A DNA stretch of 64,000 nt, taken from Acidimicrobiaceae bacterium. Its GTDB lineage: Bacteria > Actinomycetota > Acidimicrobiia > Acidimicrobiales > UBA8190. Each line of letters begins with the position of its first letter. Positions within the stretch are counted from its first letter, which is position 1. Below are positions 46,386 through 54,132 of the stretch, one piece after another. The notes beneath the pieces were generated by a model. The model saw only the letters and a list, made by a program, of their open reading frames with translations, did no database searches and was not told where the DNA came from. The DNA is taken from contig PLZB01000003.1 in NCBI GenBank assembly GCA_003151955.1, forward strand, positions 1-64,000, given 5' to 3'. Both the position numbers and the translations under genes were made by a program.

Positions 46386-47575
46386 GCCGCTACACCTTCA
46401 CTTCCGAATCGGTGACCGAGGGTCACCCCGACAAGATGGCGGACCAGATCTCCGACGCCGTCCTCGACGCCGTCCTCACCGAGGACCCGGTGGGCCGGGT
46501 GGCCTGCGAGACCCTCCTCACCACCGGGCTGGTGGTAGTGGCCGGCGAGATCTCGACGACCTGCTACGTCGACATCCCCTCCCTGGTCCGAGACGTCGTC
46601 TGCGACATCGGCTACGACTCCGACGCCTACGGGTTCAACGGCCGGACGTGCGGGGTCATGGTGGCCCTCGACGAGCAGTCGGCCGACATCGCCCAGGGGG
46701 TCGACACGGCCCACGAGGTCCGGTCCGGGAGCGGGGGCGAGGACCAGCTCAACGCCCAGGGGGCCGGCGACCAGGGGATGATGTTCGGCTACGCCTGCGA
46801 CGAGACCCCCGACCTCATGCCCCTCCCGATCTGGCTGGCCCACCGCCTGGCCCAGCGCCTGGCCCAGGTCCGCCGGGTCGGGGTCCTGCCCTACCTCCGG
46901 CCCGACGGGAAGACCCAGGTCTCGGTGGTCTACGAGGACGGCCGTCCGGTGGCGCTCGACACCGTCCTCATCTCCACCCAGCACGCCCCCGGGGTCGACA
47001 TCGAGACGCTCCTGCTCCCGGACCTCCGGGAGCACGTCATCCACCCCCTCCTCCCGCCCGACCTCGACTCGAGCGGGCTCCGGGTCCTGGCCAACCCGAC
47101 GGGGAAGTTCGAGCTGGGGGGCCCCCACGCCGATACGGGGCTGACGGGGCGGAAGATCATCGTCGACACCTACGGGGGGATGGCCCGCCACGGCGGGGGG
47201 GCCTTCTCCGGGAAGGACCCCTCCAAGGTGGACCGGTCTGCCGCCTACGCGGCCCGGTGGGTGGCCAAGCACGTGGTGGCGGCCGGAGCGGCCCGTCGGT
47301 GCGAGGTCCAGGTCGCCTACGCCATCGGGGTGGCCCAGCCCGTCTCACTGCTGGTCGAGACGTTCGGGACCGAGACGGTCGACCCCGTCGCCATCGAGAG
47401 GGGCGTCCGGGAGATCTTCGACCTCCGGCCGGCCGCCATCGTCCGGGACCTCGAGCTCCGGCGGCCCATCTACCGGCGGACCGCCGCCTACGGCCACTTC
47501 GGTCGGACGGACAAGGAATTCACCTGGGAGGCGACGCCCCGGGTCGACGACCTCAAGCGGGCGCTCGGCCTCTAG
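46382..47575 (+). CDS. metK: S-adenosylmethionine synthetase
   Basis: The 397-residue enzyme from GTG 46382 has [113 protein letters not shown] and [14 protein letters not shown]. It makes SAM from methionine and ATP, also needed by the radical SAM and methylase genes here. No SAM riboswitch is possible in the overlapping junction. Confidence 0.97.
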   Translation: MSRYTFTSESVTEGHPDKMADQISDAVLDAVLTEDPVGRVACETLLTTGLVVVAGEISTTCYVDIPSLVRDVVCDIGYDSDAYGFNGRTCGVMVALDEQSADIAQGVDTAHEVRSGSGGEDQLNAQGAGDQGMMFGYACDETPDLMPLPIWLAHRLAQRLAQVRRVGVLPYLRPDGKTQVSVVYEDGRPVALDTVLISTQHAPGVDIETLLLPDLREHVIHPLLPPDLDSSGLRVLANPTGKFELGGPHADTGLTGRKIIVDTYGGMARHGGGAFSGKDPSKVDRSAAYAARWVAKHVVAAGAARRCEVQVAYAIGVAQPVSLLVETFGTETVDPVAIERGVREIFDLRPAAIVRDLELRRPIYRRTAAYGHFGRTDKEFTWEATPRVDDLKRALGL

Positions 47576-49416
47576 TGCCGGCCGAGCCGGGCCCCCGCGT
47601 CGTGCGGGTCCGGCCCGACCTCCCCGCCGTCGACAAGCTCTTCGACTACAGCGTTCCCCCCGCCCTGGCCGGCCGGGTCGGCCTCGGCTCCGAGGTCCGG
47701 ATCCAGCTCCACGGCCGCCGGGTCGGGGGGTGGGTGGTGGAGGAGGACGTCGAACCCCCTGAGGGTGTGACCCTCCTGGCCCTGGCCGGTTCGCGGGGCC
47801 ACGGGCCGCCGGCGGCCGTCCTGGAGCTGGCCGGTTGGGTGGCCTGGCGGTGGGCGGGGACGGTTCCCGGGGTCCTCCGGACCGCATCTCCCCTCCGGGC
47901 CGTCCCCGAGCTCCCGCCTATGGCTCCGTCCGGGCCGGCCCCCGGCCCGGCCCCGCCGGACGGCTCGGCAGCCGGGACGCTGGCGACGGAGGCCCTGGGT
48001 GGGGGAGTGCGGGTGGTGAGGCTCCCACCCGCCGAGGACCCCTACCCGGTGGTGGTGGCGGCGTCGGAGCGGCTGGTTCCCGGATCGGAGGCGGGGGTGC
48101 TGGTCCTTGTCCCGGAGCAGCGCCGGGCCGTCGTCCTGGCCCGGCGGCTTGGCCAGGCCGGCCTGGCCGTGGCCCTCCTCCCCGAGGACTGGGCCCGGGC
48201 CCGCCGGGGGGGGTGTGTGTTGGTCGGGACCCGGGCCGCGGCCCTGGCCCCCCTGCCGGCCCTGGCCGCCGCCGTCGTGGTCGACGCCCACGAGGAGAGC
48301 TACCACCAGGAGCAGGCCCCGACCTGGTCGGCCTGGGAGATCGTGGCCGAGAGGGCCCGCCGTGAGGGGGCCCCCTGCGCCCTCGTCTCGCCCTGTCCCA
48401 CCCTCGAGCTCCTCGGGGCCGGACCGCTCCTGACTGCTCCCCGGACGGTCGAACGGCAGGGCTGGGCCCCGGTCGACATCGTCGACCGCCGGGAGGACGA
48501 CCCCCGGACGGGGCTCTTCTCCGAGCCCCTGGTGGCCCTGGTCCGCTGGGCCGTCGCCACACCGGGCCGGCGGGTCCTCTGCGTCTTGAACCGGACCGGC
48601 CGGGTCCGGCTGCTGGCCTGTGCCGCCTGCGGGGAGCTGGCCCGGTGCGAGCACTGCCAGGGTCGGCTCGAGCAGGTCGAGGGGGAGGGGGTCAGGGAGC
48701 TCCACTGCCGGCGCTGTGGCCGGGACCGGCCCGTGGTCTGCGCCCGGTGCGGGGCCACCCGGCTCAAGCACCTCCGGCTCGGGGTCAGCCGGGCCCGGGA
48801 GGACCTCGAGCTCCTGGCCGGGGGTCCGGTGGCCGAGGTCACCGCCGAGGGGGCGGCCGGCGGGCCCGATCCCTTCACCGCCCCGGTCGTCATCGGGACC
48901 GAGGCCGTCCTCCACCGGATGGGACGGGCCGACGCCGTGGCCTTCCTCGACCTCGACGCCGAGCTCCTCGCCCCCCGGTTCCGGGCCGGGGAGGAGGCCC
49001 TGGCCCTCCTGGCCCGGGCCTCCCGGCTGGTGTCCCGGGCCGAGGTGCCCCCCAGCGGGGATCCCGGCCGGCGGTTCGCCGGGCGACTGCTGGTCCAGAC
49101 CCGGCAGCCCGACCACGAGGCCGTCGTCTCCGCCCGCCAGGGTGACCCCGGGCTCCTCGCCGCCGCCGACCTCGAGCTCCGGACCGGGCTCGGGCTCCCT
49201 CCCGTCGTGGCCATGGCCACCGTCTCGGGTGCCGTCGCCGACCGCTTCGGGGAGGCCCTGGCCCGGGCCGCCCCGACCGGGGTCGAGGTCCGGGGCCCGG
49301 TCGACGGGAGCTGGTCGGTCCGGGCCCCCGACCACCGGGCCCTCTGCGACCTCCTCCAGAGCGTTCCCCGACCGGGGGGCCGGCTCCGGGTCGAGGTGGA
49401 CCCTGTGCGGGCCTGA
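47575..49416 (+). CDS. priA: primosomal protein N' (PriA), helicase-deficient actinobacterial type
   Basis: The 613-residue protein starts at GTG 47575, overlapping the metK TAG by one base. It has the N-terminal 3'-DNA-end binding region (VRVRPDLPAVDKLFDYSVPPALAGRV), a helicase-like core without a recognisable Walker A motif, VVVDAHEESYHQEQAPTW in the DEAH position, and four paired zinc clusters (CAACGELARCEHC ... CRRCGRDRPVVCARC). Loss of the P-loop fits actinobacterial PriA, which act as replication-restart scaffolds without ATPase activity. Confidence 0.92.
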   Translation: MPAEPGPRVVRVRPDLPAVDKLFDYSVPPALAGRVGLGSEVRIQLHGRRVGGWVVEEDVEPPEGVTLLALAGSRGHGPPAAVLELAGWVAWRWAGTVPGVLRTASPLRAVPELPPMAPSGPAPGPAPPDGSAAGTLATEALGGGVRVVRLPPAEDPYPVVVAASERLVPGSEAGVLVLVPEQRRAVVLARRLGQAGLAVALLPEDWARARRGGCVLVGTRAAALAPLPALAAAVVVDAHEESYHQEQAPTWSAWEIVAERARREGAPCALVSPCPTLELLGAGPLLTAPRTVERQGWAPVDIVDRREDDPRTGLFSEPLVALVRWAVATPGRRVLCVLNRTGRVRLLACAACGELARCEHCQGRLEQVEGEGVRELHCRRCGRDRPVVCARCGATRLKHLRLGVSRAREDLELLAGGPVAEVTAEGAAGGPDPFTAPVVIGTEAVLHRMGRADAVAFLDLDAELLAPRFRAGEEALALLARASRLVSRAEVPPSGDPGRRFAGRLLVQTRQPDHEAVVSARQGDPGLLAAADLELRTGLGLPPVVAMATVSGAVADRFGEALARAAPTGVEVRGPVDGSWSVRAPDHRALCDLLQSVPRPGGRLRVEVDPVRA

Positions 49417-49494
49417 GCGTCAAAGTTCGGTCGAGACGGGATAAGTTTGGCCGCCTCTCGCCCTACCTGGAGTCAAAGATATCCCGAAATAGGG

Positions 49495-49500
49495 TATGAT
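49495..49500 (+). promoter_or_regulatory. -10 box TATGAT, leaderless promoter of the abiE pair
   Basis: TATGAT is followed by 6 bases and ATG 49507. A repeat of GTCAAAG (49419-49425 and 49472-49478) lies upstream and could be an antitoxin site. Confidence 0.5.
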
Positions 49501-49506
49501 TGACAT

Positions 49507-50058
49507 ATGGCGAGGCTGACCGACCTGTGGGAGCTCGCCGGTTCCCAGCACGGCTATGTGACGACCGCGGACGCGCTGGCCTACGGGGTGACAGGCACAG
49601 CACTGGTCAAGGCAGCCGACCGGAGACGTCTCGAGCGGACCGCCTATGGCGTCTATCGCTTCCCGGAGTTCCCACACGAGGCGATCGACGCCTATGTGCT
49701 GGCCACGCTGTGGCCGGCCAAGCGCGGGGTACTGAGCCACGAGACGGCCCTCCAGATCCACGAGCTCTGTGACATCGAACCAGAGAGGATCCACATCACG
49801 GTGCCACGCAGCTACCGGATCCGTCGACGCGGGGGCGAGGCCTACACCGTTCATCACGAGGACCTCGACGACCCCGACCTGACGTGGTTCGAGGGCGTGC
49901 GCATCGTCACGCCGGCGAAGGCCATCCGACAAGCCATTGCAAGCGCTGTCGCGCCGCACCTCGTGGCCGTTGCGATCGCGAACGCCCGGAAGCGTGGTCG
50001 GATCGCCCCGGATCTTGCCGCCGAGTTGGATGGGCTGCTTCGCCGCGCCGATGTCTGA
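49507..50058 (+). CDS. abiEi: AbiEi-type antitoxin, transcriptional regulator
   Basis: The 183-residue protein has an N-terminal winged helix (GSQHGYVTTADALAYGVTGTALVKAADRRRLERTAYGVYRFPEF), the AbiEi signature, and a C-terminal domain with GVLSHETALQIHEL, VTPAKAIRQAI and NARKRGRIAPDLA. In type IV toxin-antitoxin systems this protein neutralises the partner nucleotidyltransferase and represses the operon. Codons are more mixed (CGC, AGA, GGC) than in the neighbours. It overlaps the toxin by 8 bases. Confidence 0.85.
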   Translation: MARLTDLWELAGSQHGYVTTADALAYGVTGTALVKAADRRRLERTAYGVYRFPEFPHEAIDAYVLATLWPAKRGVLSHETALQIHELCDIEPERIHITVPRSYRIRRRGGEAYTVHHEDLDDPDLTWFEGVRIVTPAKAIRQAIASAVAPHLVAVAIANARKRGRIAPDLAAELDGLLRRADV

Positions 50059-50977
50059 TCACCCGCTCTCCAGTCTGCCCAGTCGGGGCAAGGATCCGTT
50101 CAGCGCCAGCGTCCTGAACAACTGGATCCAGCATGCCGCCGCCCAGACCGAGATTGCCCCGAAGCGGGTAGCTCGTATCGTCGCCAATGGACTCGTGATT
50201 GCGGCGCTGCAGCGCGTGAAGCACGACGACGGCGACCCGGTATTTGCGATCAAGGGCGGAGCAAGCCTGGAGGTGCGCCTCGGACTTCGCGCCCGCATGA
50301 GCGGGGACCTCGACGCCGTCTTCCGCGCCGAGTTCCCCAAGTTCCTCGATGTGCTTGACCAGGCACTGCGAGGCGGCATCGGGACGTTCGAGTTCGAGCG
50401 TGGGGAGGCCGTGGAGATTCCGGTCAAGGGTCGGCGTGTGAAACCGTTGCGGGTGCCCATCCGCGTCATGATCAAGGGGAAGCCGGCGCTGCGAGTCGAC
50501 CTTGAAGTCGGACCCTCCGAGGCCGGTTCCGGAGACCGGGTCGAGATCATCGGCTACCCGTCCCTCGAGCACTTCACCACCTCCACGCCGATCGCCGTCG
50601 CGGTCATGGCCGTCGAATACCAGGTGGCACAGAAGCTGCATGCGTGCACCGATCCGGACAGTGAGGACAGCCCAAACCTTCGTGTGCACGACTCCGTCGA
50701 CCTCATCCTGCTCCGGGAGGCGTTCTTCGGCTCCGGCTCGACCGTCACCTTGCGGGCCGCCTGCGAGGCGGTATTCGCAGCGCGGGCCGAGGAGGCAGCA
50801 GCGATGGGAGACGTCGAGCCCAGGCAGTGGCCGCCGACGCTCAAGGAACATGCGCACTGGCGAGGGCCGTTCACCAGGTTGGCGGGAGAGTGCGCCCTCG
50901 ACGCTGATCTTGCCGCCGGGGTCGTTTCGATCAACGCCTGGATAGCGGAGATCACCTCAGTGGGCGCGTCGCCCTGA
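50051..50977 (+). CDS. abiEii: AbiEii/AbiGii-type nucleotidyltransferase toxin
   Basis: The 308-residue protein is coupled to AbiEi. It contains FAIKGGASLEVRLGLRARMSGDLDAVF, where the GG-S...D-D pattern fits the nucleotidyltransferase fold, and a middle EYQVAQKLHACTDP segment typical of AbiEii proteins, with HDSVDLILLREAF. In known systems the toxin blocks growth by nucleotidylating tRNA or other targets and gives abortive infection immunity. It uses more CGC and GGC than the rest of the window. Confidence 0.83.
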   Translation: MSDHPLSSLPSRGKDPFSASVLNNWIQHAAAQTEIAPKRVARIVANGLVIAALQRVKHDDGDPVFAIKGGASLEVRLGLRARMSGDLDAVFRAEFPKFLDVLDQALRGGIGTFEFERGEAVEIPVKGRRVKPLRVPIRVMIKGKPALRVDLEVGPSEAGSGDRVEIIGYPSLEHFTTSTPIAVAVMAVEYQVAQKLHACTDPDSEDSPNLRVHDSVDLILLREAFFGSGSTVTLRAACEAVFAARAEEAAAMGDVEPRQWPPTLKEHAHWRGPFTRLAGECALDADLAAGVVSINAWIAEITSVGASP

Positions 50978-50986
50978 GTCGATTCG

Positions 50987-51439
50987 TCAGGACACCTGGA
51001 GACCCAACCGGGGTGCCGGCGCGAATCGGGTCTCCACGACGCCGATGGCGACGAAGCCCGTGGCTTCGTAGAACGCCAGGGCGTGGGGGTTGGCCGTCAC
51101 CTCCAGCCGGCCGATCGACCGCGAAGAGGCGATGGCCCGGAGGTCCAGGATCAGGGCTCGGGCGATGCCAAGCCGCATCGAGGGGGGGTCGACGAAGAGG
51201 TCCTCCACGTCGAGGAAGCCGTCGCCGACGAGGAACGACGAGAAGCCGAGGACGGACCCGTCCGGGCCCACGGCCACCCGGGTCCGCCCCTCCCCGACGG
51301 CGTCACCGGACAATTCGAGGACTTCGGGATGGGCCTGGAGGTTGGCCCGGTCCCCGACGTTCGAGAGCGAGGCCCGCCGGAAGATCCCCCGGAGGTCGTC
51401 GAGGTCGGCCTCCACTGCGGTGCGGATGACGAAGGGCAC
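50987..51439 (-). CDS. GNAT family N-acetyltransferase
   Basis: The 150-residue protein has IRTAVEADLDDLRGIFRRASL, VLGFSSFLVGDGFLDVEDLFVDPPSMRLGIARALILDL (acetyl-CoA loop) and LEVTANPHALAFYEATGFVAIGVVE, the standard GNAT signature. The substrate cannot be predicted. It starts at GTG 51439 without a clear promoter box. It is convergent with the AbiE toxin gene, 9 bases apart. Confidence 0.9.
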   Translation of the reverse strand: MPFVIRTAVEADLDDLRGIFRRASLSNVGDRANLQAHPEVLELSGDAVGEGRTRVAVGPDGSVLGFSSFLVGDGFLDVEDLFVDPPSMRLGIARALILDLRAIASSRSIGRLEVTANPHALAFYEATGFVAIGVVETRFAPAPRLGLQVS

Positions 51440-51504
51440 GGTCCATCATCCCCCTTGCCACCGCGGAGGTCTGCCCAGGTCGGTTTCCGTGAGCACCCCC
51501 CAGG

Positions 51505-51510
51505 TACTCT
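51505..51510 (+). promoter_or_regulatory. -10 box TACTCT, leaderless promoter
   Basis: TACTCT is followed by 7 bases and GTG 51518. Confidence 0.45.
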
Positions 51511-51517
51511 CGCGTCC

Positions 51518-51787
51518 GTGTCCCTGCTGACGTCCTCCGTCGCTCATGGAAGGACCGCCGGCGAATGGGGCGTCCGGCTGATGGCCCTGGGCGCACTCGG
51601 CATGCTCGCCCAACTGCTGACCCGGGTTCGTCGCTACCGGGAGCTCGATGCGATCGGGAGGGGATGGTTCGTAGCCTTCCTCGTGGCTCGTTGGCCATTG
51701 ACCTTGTGCGGTGTCGCGGGACTGGCACTCCTCGTCATCCGCGGATCGGAGATGGCACCGAGTGAGGTCACAGACCGGGCCGAGTAG
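51518..51787 (+). CDS. 89-residue two-helix membrane protein
   Basis: Starting at GTG 51518, the product has two hydrophobic segments (LMALGALGMLAQLLTRV and FVAFLVARWPLTLCGVAGLALLVI) joined by a basic loop (RRYRELDAIGRG). I do not recognise the family. Its own leaderless-type promoter and sensible membrane topology argue that it is real. Confidence 0.62.
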   Translation: MSLLTSSVAHGRTAGEWGVRLMALGALGMLAQLLTRVRRYRELDAIGRGWFVAFLVARWPLTLCGVAGLALLVIRGSEMAPSEVTDRAE

Positions 51788-51819
51788 CGTTCCGGCCGTC
51801 GGACCGGAGGGGGTCGGAG

Positions 51820-51951
51820 ATGGAGTCAGGGGAATTCCAGGGGCGGATCGGCCGGACCTGGTCGGAGTCGGAGCCCTGGTGGCCCGGGCATCCCCGGCCG
51901 GCGGCGGGGACCCCGAACGTGGTCCTGGTGGTCCTCGACGACGTCAGCTTC
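51820..51951 (+). pseudogene. duplicated 5' fragment of the arylsulfatase gene
   Basis: 44 codons (MESGEFQGRIGRTWSESEPW and onward to LDDVSF) match codons 1-44 of the sulfatase at 54133-54264 with about 7 base differences over 132. A TAGCGT box upstream (51785-51790) is also shared with 54079-54084. Similarity stops abruptly after DDVSF and the frame then enters sequence antisense to the next gene. It is a truncated duplicate, not a gene. Confidence 0.75.
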
Positions 51952-52056
51952 ACCCGTCCCTCGGTCGCCGAACAGATCGTCAAGGTGACCGGCGAGGCCC
52001 TGGCCACCCAGGCAGTTGGGGCACTCGTCGAACCGACGGGACCGGATCCGATCCCG

Positions 52057-52728
52057 CTACGGGTTCACCTCCCCAGCCGCCGCCGTGCACCCGCTCGGGT
52101 CCCCCGGGCTCGAGCCCGTCGACCACTGGCGGTAGGTGACCCGGTCGGACTTTCTGGGCCCGAACTCGACAACGGCGGCCCAGCAGGTGCCGGTCGGTGA
52201 CAGCACGGCCACGGCGGCCGCTGTCGCCGACGGGCCCGAGACGCGGAGCAGTCCGACCGACACCTCGGTCGTCCCCGTCGAGATGCTGGAGGCGCCGATG
52301 ACGGTGGTGTGGGCCGACCCGGGCATGGGCACCCGGGTGAGGGTGCTCCACAACACCGGCACCGACCCGCCGTGTCGGGAGGCATCGGCCTCGAGGTGGG
52401 CCACGGTCCGGTGCACGGTGTCCCGGGCGGCCTGGTCCCCGAGGAAGTCGTGGACCTTCGGGAGGGAGATGAGGACCACAACGGCAAGGCCCACCAGTCC
52501 AGAGATGCCGACGGCGACGGCCGCGCCGGCCCGGCTCCTGGCGTGGGCGACCGCCGGGTCGAGGGGGTCGGCGGAGCGGAGGGAGCGCCGGGCCTTCCAG
52601 GCCAGGACGATCCCGATGACCGATCCGACCGAGCCCAGCCACATCCAGGCCAGGACCAAGGCCCGCTCGGCCCGCTGGACCTGATGCTCGACCGCGGCCT
52701 CCTCCGGCCCGGGTGGGGGGAGTGTCAT
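52057..52728 (-). CDS. membrane protein of 223 residues (DUF4190-like)
   Basis: From ATG 52728, which overlaps the stop of the beta-propeller gene, the product has two membrane segments (WMWLGSVGSVIGIVLAW and AVAVGISGLVGLAVVVLISL). These resemble the paired helices of DUF4190 proteins. A soluble C-terminal region of about 130 residues follows with two cysteines (GTCWAAVVEFG ... GCTAAAGEVNP). It is coupled to the beta-propeller protein, so the two may form an envelope complex. Confidence 0.7.
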   Translation of the reverse strand: MTLPPPGPEEAAVEHQVQRAERALVLAWMWLGSVGSVIGIVLAWKARRSLRSADPLDPAVAHARSRAGAAVAVGISGLVGLAVVVLISLPKVHDFLGDQAARDTVHRTVAHLEADASRHGGSVPVLWSTLTRVPMPGSAHTTVIGASSISTGTTEVSVGLLRVSGPSATAAAVAVLSPTGTCWAAVVEFGPRKSDRVTYRQWSTGSSPGDPSGCTAAAGEVNP

Positions 52729-53954
52729 GCCGGCTTCCACCCCGGGGGGGTGAGGGCCGTCGGTTCCAGGGTAGAGGTGTCGACGACGGTGACACCCGGG
52801 TCGAATTCGTCGGCCACGACCAGTTGGGTCCCGCTGTTGGCCAGGGCCATCCCGGCCGGGTCCTGGCCGACGTCGACGGCGCCGGTGGCGGTCAGCGTGC
52901 CGGTGTCGACGACGAAGACCTGGTGGGCGCTGCTCGGCGCTGCCGCTAGCAATGTGACGGCTCCGTCGTCGACATAGAGCCGGCGGCCGTCCGCCGAGGC
53001 CACCACGTCGAAAGGGGAGGCGGGGAGGGTGACCGAGCCGACGACCTGGTCGGTGGAGGTGTCGACCACCGAGAGGTTGTGGGAACCGGGGTCTGCCACG
53101 TACAACCTGGAGCCGTCCGGGGACAGGCAGAGCTGGAACGGCCCGGGCCCGATTGTCCCGGGCCCGCCGATGGCGACGGTGGCGACGACGGTCCGGGTGC
53201 CGGTGTCGACCACGCTCACCCCGGGCGGCCCGGCCGGCGCCGGCGCCCCGGGGATCTCCGCCGCCACGGCCGAGTCGGCCACGTAGAGGTGGGTGCCGTC
53301 GGGGCTGATGGCCAGGCCGACCGGGTTCTGTCCCACCTGGACCGTTCCCACCACCGACCGGCCGGCCACGTCGACGATCGACACCGAGCCCCGGCCCAGG
53401 TAGCCGGTGTCGGCGACGTAGACGAACCGGCCGTCCGGCGATACGTCGACGCCGGTGGGGCCCGAGCCGACCCGGATCCAGGCCACGGCCCGCTGCGTGG
53501 TCAGGTCGACGATGCCGAGCTCGCCGGCCGGTGCGCCGACGTCGGTGTCGGCCACGTACAGCCATCGGCCGTCGGGGCTCGCCGCCACCCCCGAAGGAAC
53601 CGTCGTCGTGGGGATCGTCCCGGTGACCCGCCGGGCGCCGAGATTGAGGGCGCCCAGCTGGGCCGGTGCGGTTGCCGGACCGAGGAACGAGACGGTGCCC
53701 GACAGGTAGGCGACGTTGCCCACCACGGCGAGGCTCTGGGACCCCGCCGCCGCCGGCTCAACCTGCTCGAAGGTGCCGGACCACGTTGCCCACAGGTGGG
53801 CACTTCCCACGACGGCCAGGACCATCACCAGGAGGGAGACGGCTCCGATCAGCAGACCTGGGAGCTGGGCCCGATTCACCTCGATGCCGAAGGCCCGACC
53901 ACCGGCGCCAGGCCGGGGAGACCACTGGTCGACCGGAGCCACCCTCTCCACCAC
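52725..53954 (-). CDS. membrane-anchored YVTN-type beta-propeller protein
   Basis: One N-terminal membrane helix (LPGLLIGAVSLLVMVLAVVG) is followed by an extracytoplasmic propeller of repeats with the pattern SPDGRWLYVADT, SPDGRFVYVADTG, SPDGTHLYVADS, SPDGSRLYVADPG, SADGRRLYVDDG and a final GTQLVVADEF. Each blade also has a VDTxTxxVV strand. Start GTG 53954 is inferred from GGAGGGGGG just upstream; the frame is open to GTG 53987. The function is probably binding or a scaffold. A 7-4-7 direct repeat lies at its promoter. Confidence 0.8.
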   Translation of the reverse strand: MVERVAPVDQWSPRPGAGGRAFGIEVNRAQLPGLLIGAVSLLVMVLAVVGSAHLWATWSGTFEQVEPAAAGSQSLAVVGNVAYLSGTVSFLGPATAPAQLGALNLGARRVTGTIPTTTVPSGVAASPDGRWLYVADTDVGAPAGELGIVDLTTQRAVAWIRVGSGPTGVDVSPDGRFVYVADTGYLGRGSVSIVDVAGRSVVGTVQVGQNPVGLAISPDGTHLYVADSAVAAEIPGAPAPAGPPGVSVVDTGTRTVVATVAIGGPGTIGPGPFQLCLSPDGSRLYVADPGSHNLSVVDTSTDQVVGSVTLPASPFDVVASADGRRLYVDDGAVTLLAAAPSSAHQVFVVDTGTLTATGAVDVGQDPAGMALANSGTQLVVADEFDPGVTVVDTSTLEPTALTPPGWKPA

Positions 53955-53968
53955 CCCCCTCCACCGTC

Positions 53969-53986
53969 TGTAACATATTTGTAACA
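53969..53986. promoter_or_regulatory. direct repeat TGTAACA-TATT-TGTAACA, response-regulator-like site
   Basis: Two identical 7-mers separated by 4 bases (11-bp period) form the classical layout of OmpR/PhoB-family response regulator sites. It overlaps a -10-like TATGTT (53977-53972, minus) of the beta-propeller gene and lies 150 bases before the sulfatase. Confidence 0.5.
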
Positions 53987-54078
53987 CACCGCGCTGGGAA
54001 TCACCGGGGGGCGGTTGGGATCGACCTCAAGCGTCCATCGGGGAGCGGGACGGCCCATCGGCATTCCTGAACCGGCGG

Positions 54079-54084
54079 TAGCGT
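54079..54084 (+). promoter_or_regulatory. -10 box TAGCGT of the sulfatase gene
   Basis: TAGCGT lies 48 bases before GTG 54133, giving a leader that includes the ribosome site GGGGAGGGAG. The same box occurs before the duplicated fragment at 51785-51790 and before menB. Confidence 0.4.
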
Positions 54085-54132
54085 TCTCCCCGGTCCGGGT
54101 CGTCTGCGGTCCGGACCGGGGAGGGAGCCACC

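Noticed and set aside
51952-52200. Continuation of the sulfatase-like fragment frame after 51951
   Set aside because: No similarity to sulfatase continues, and its last part is antisense to the membrane protein gene ending at 52057.
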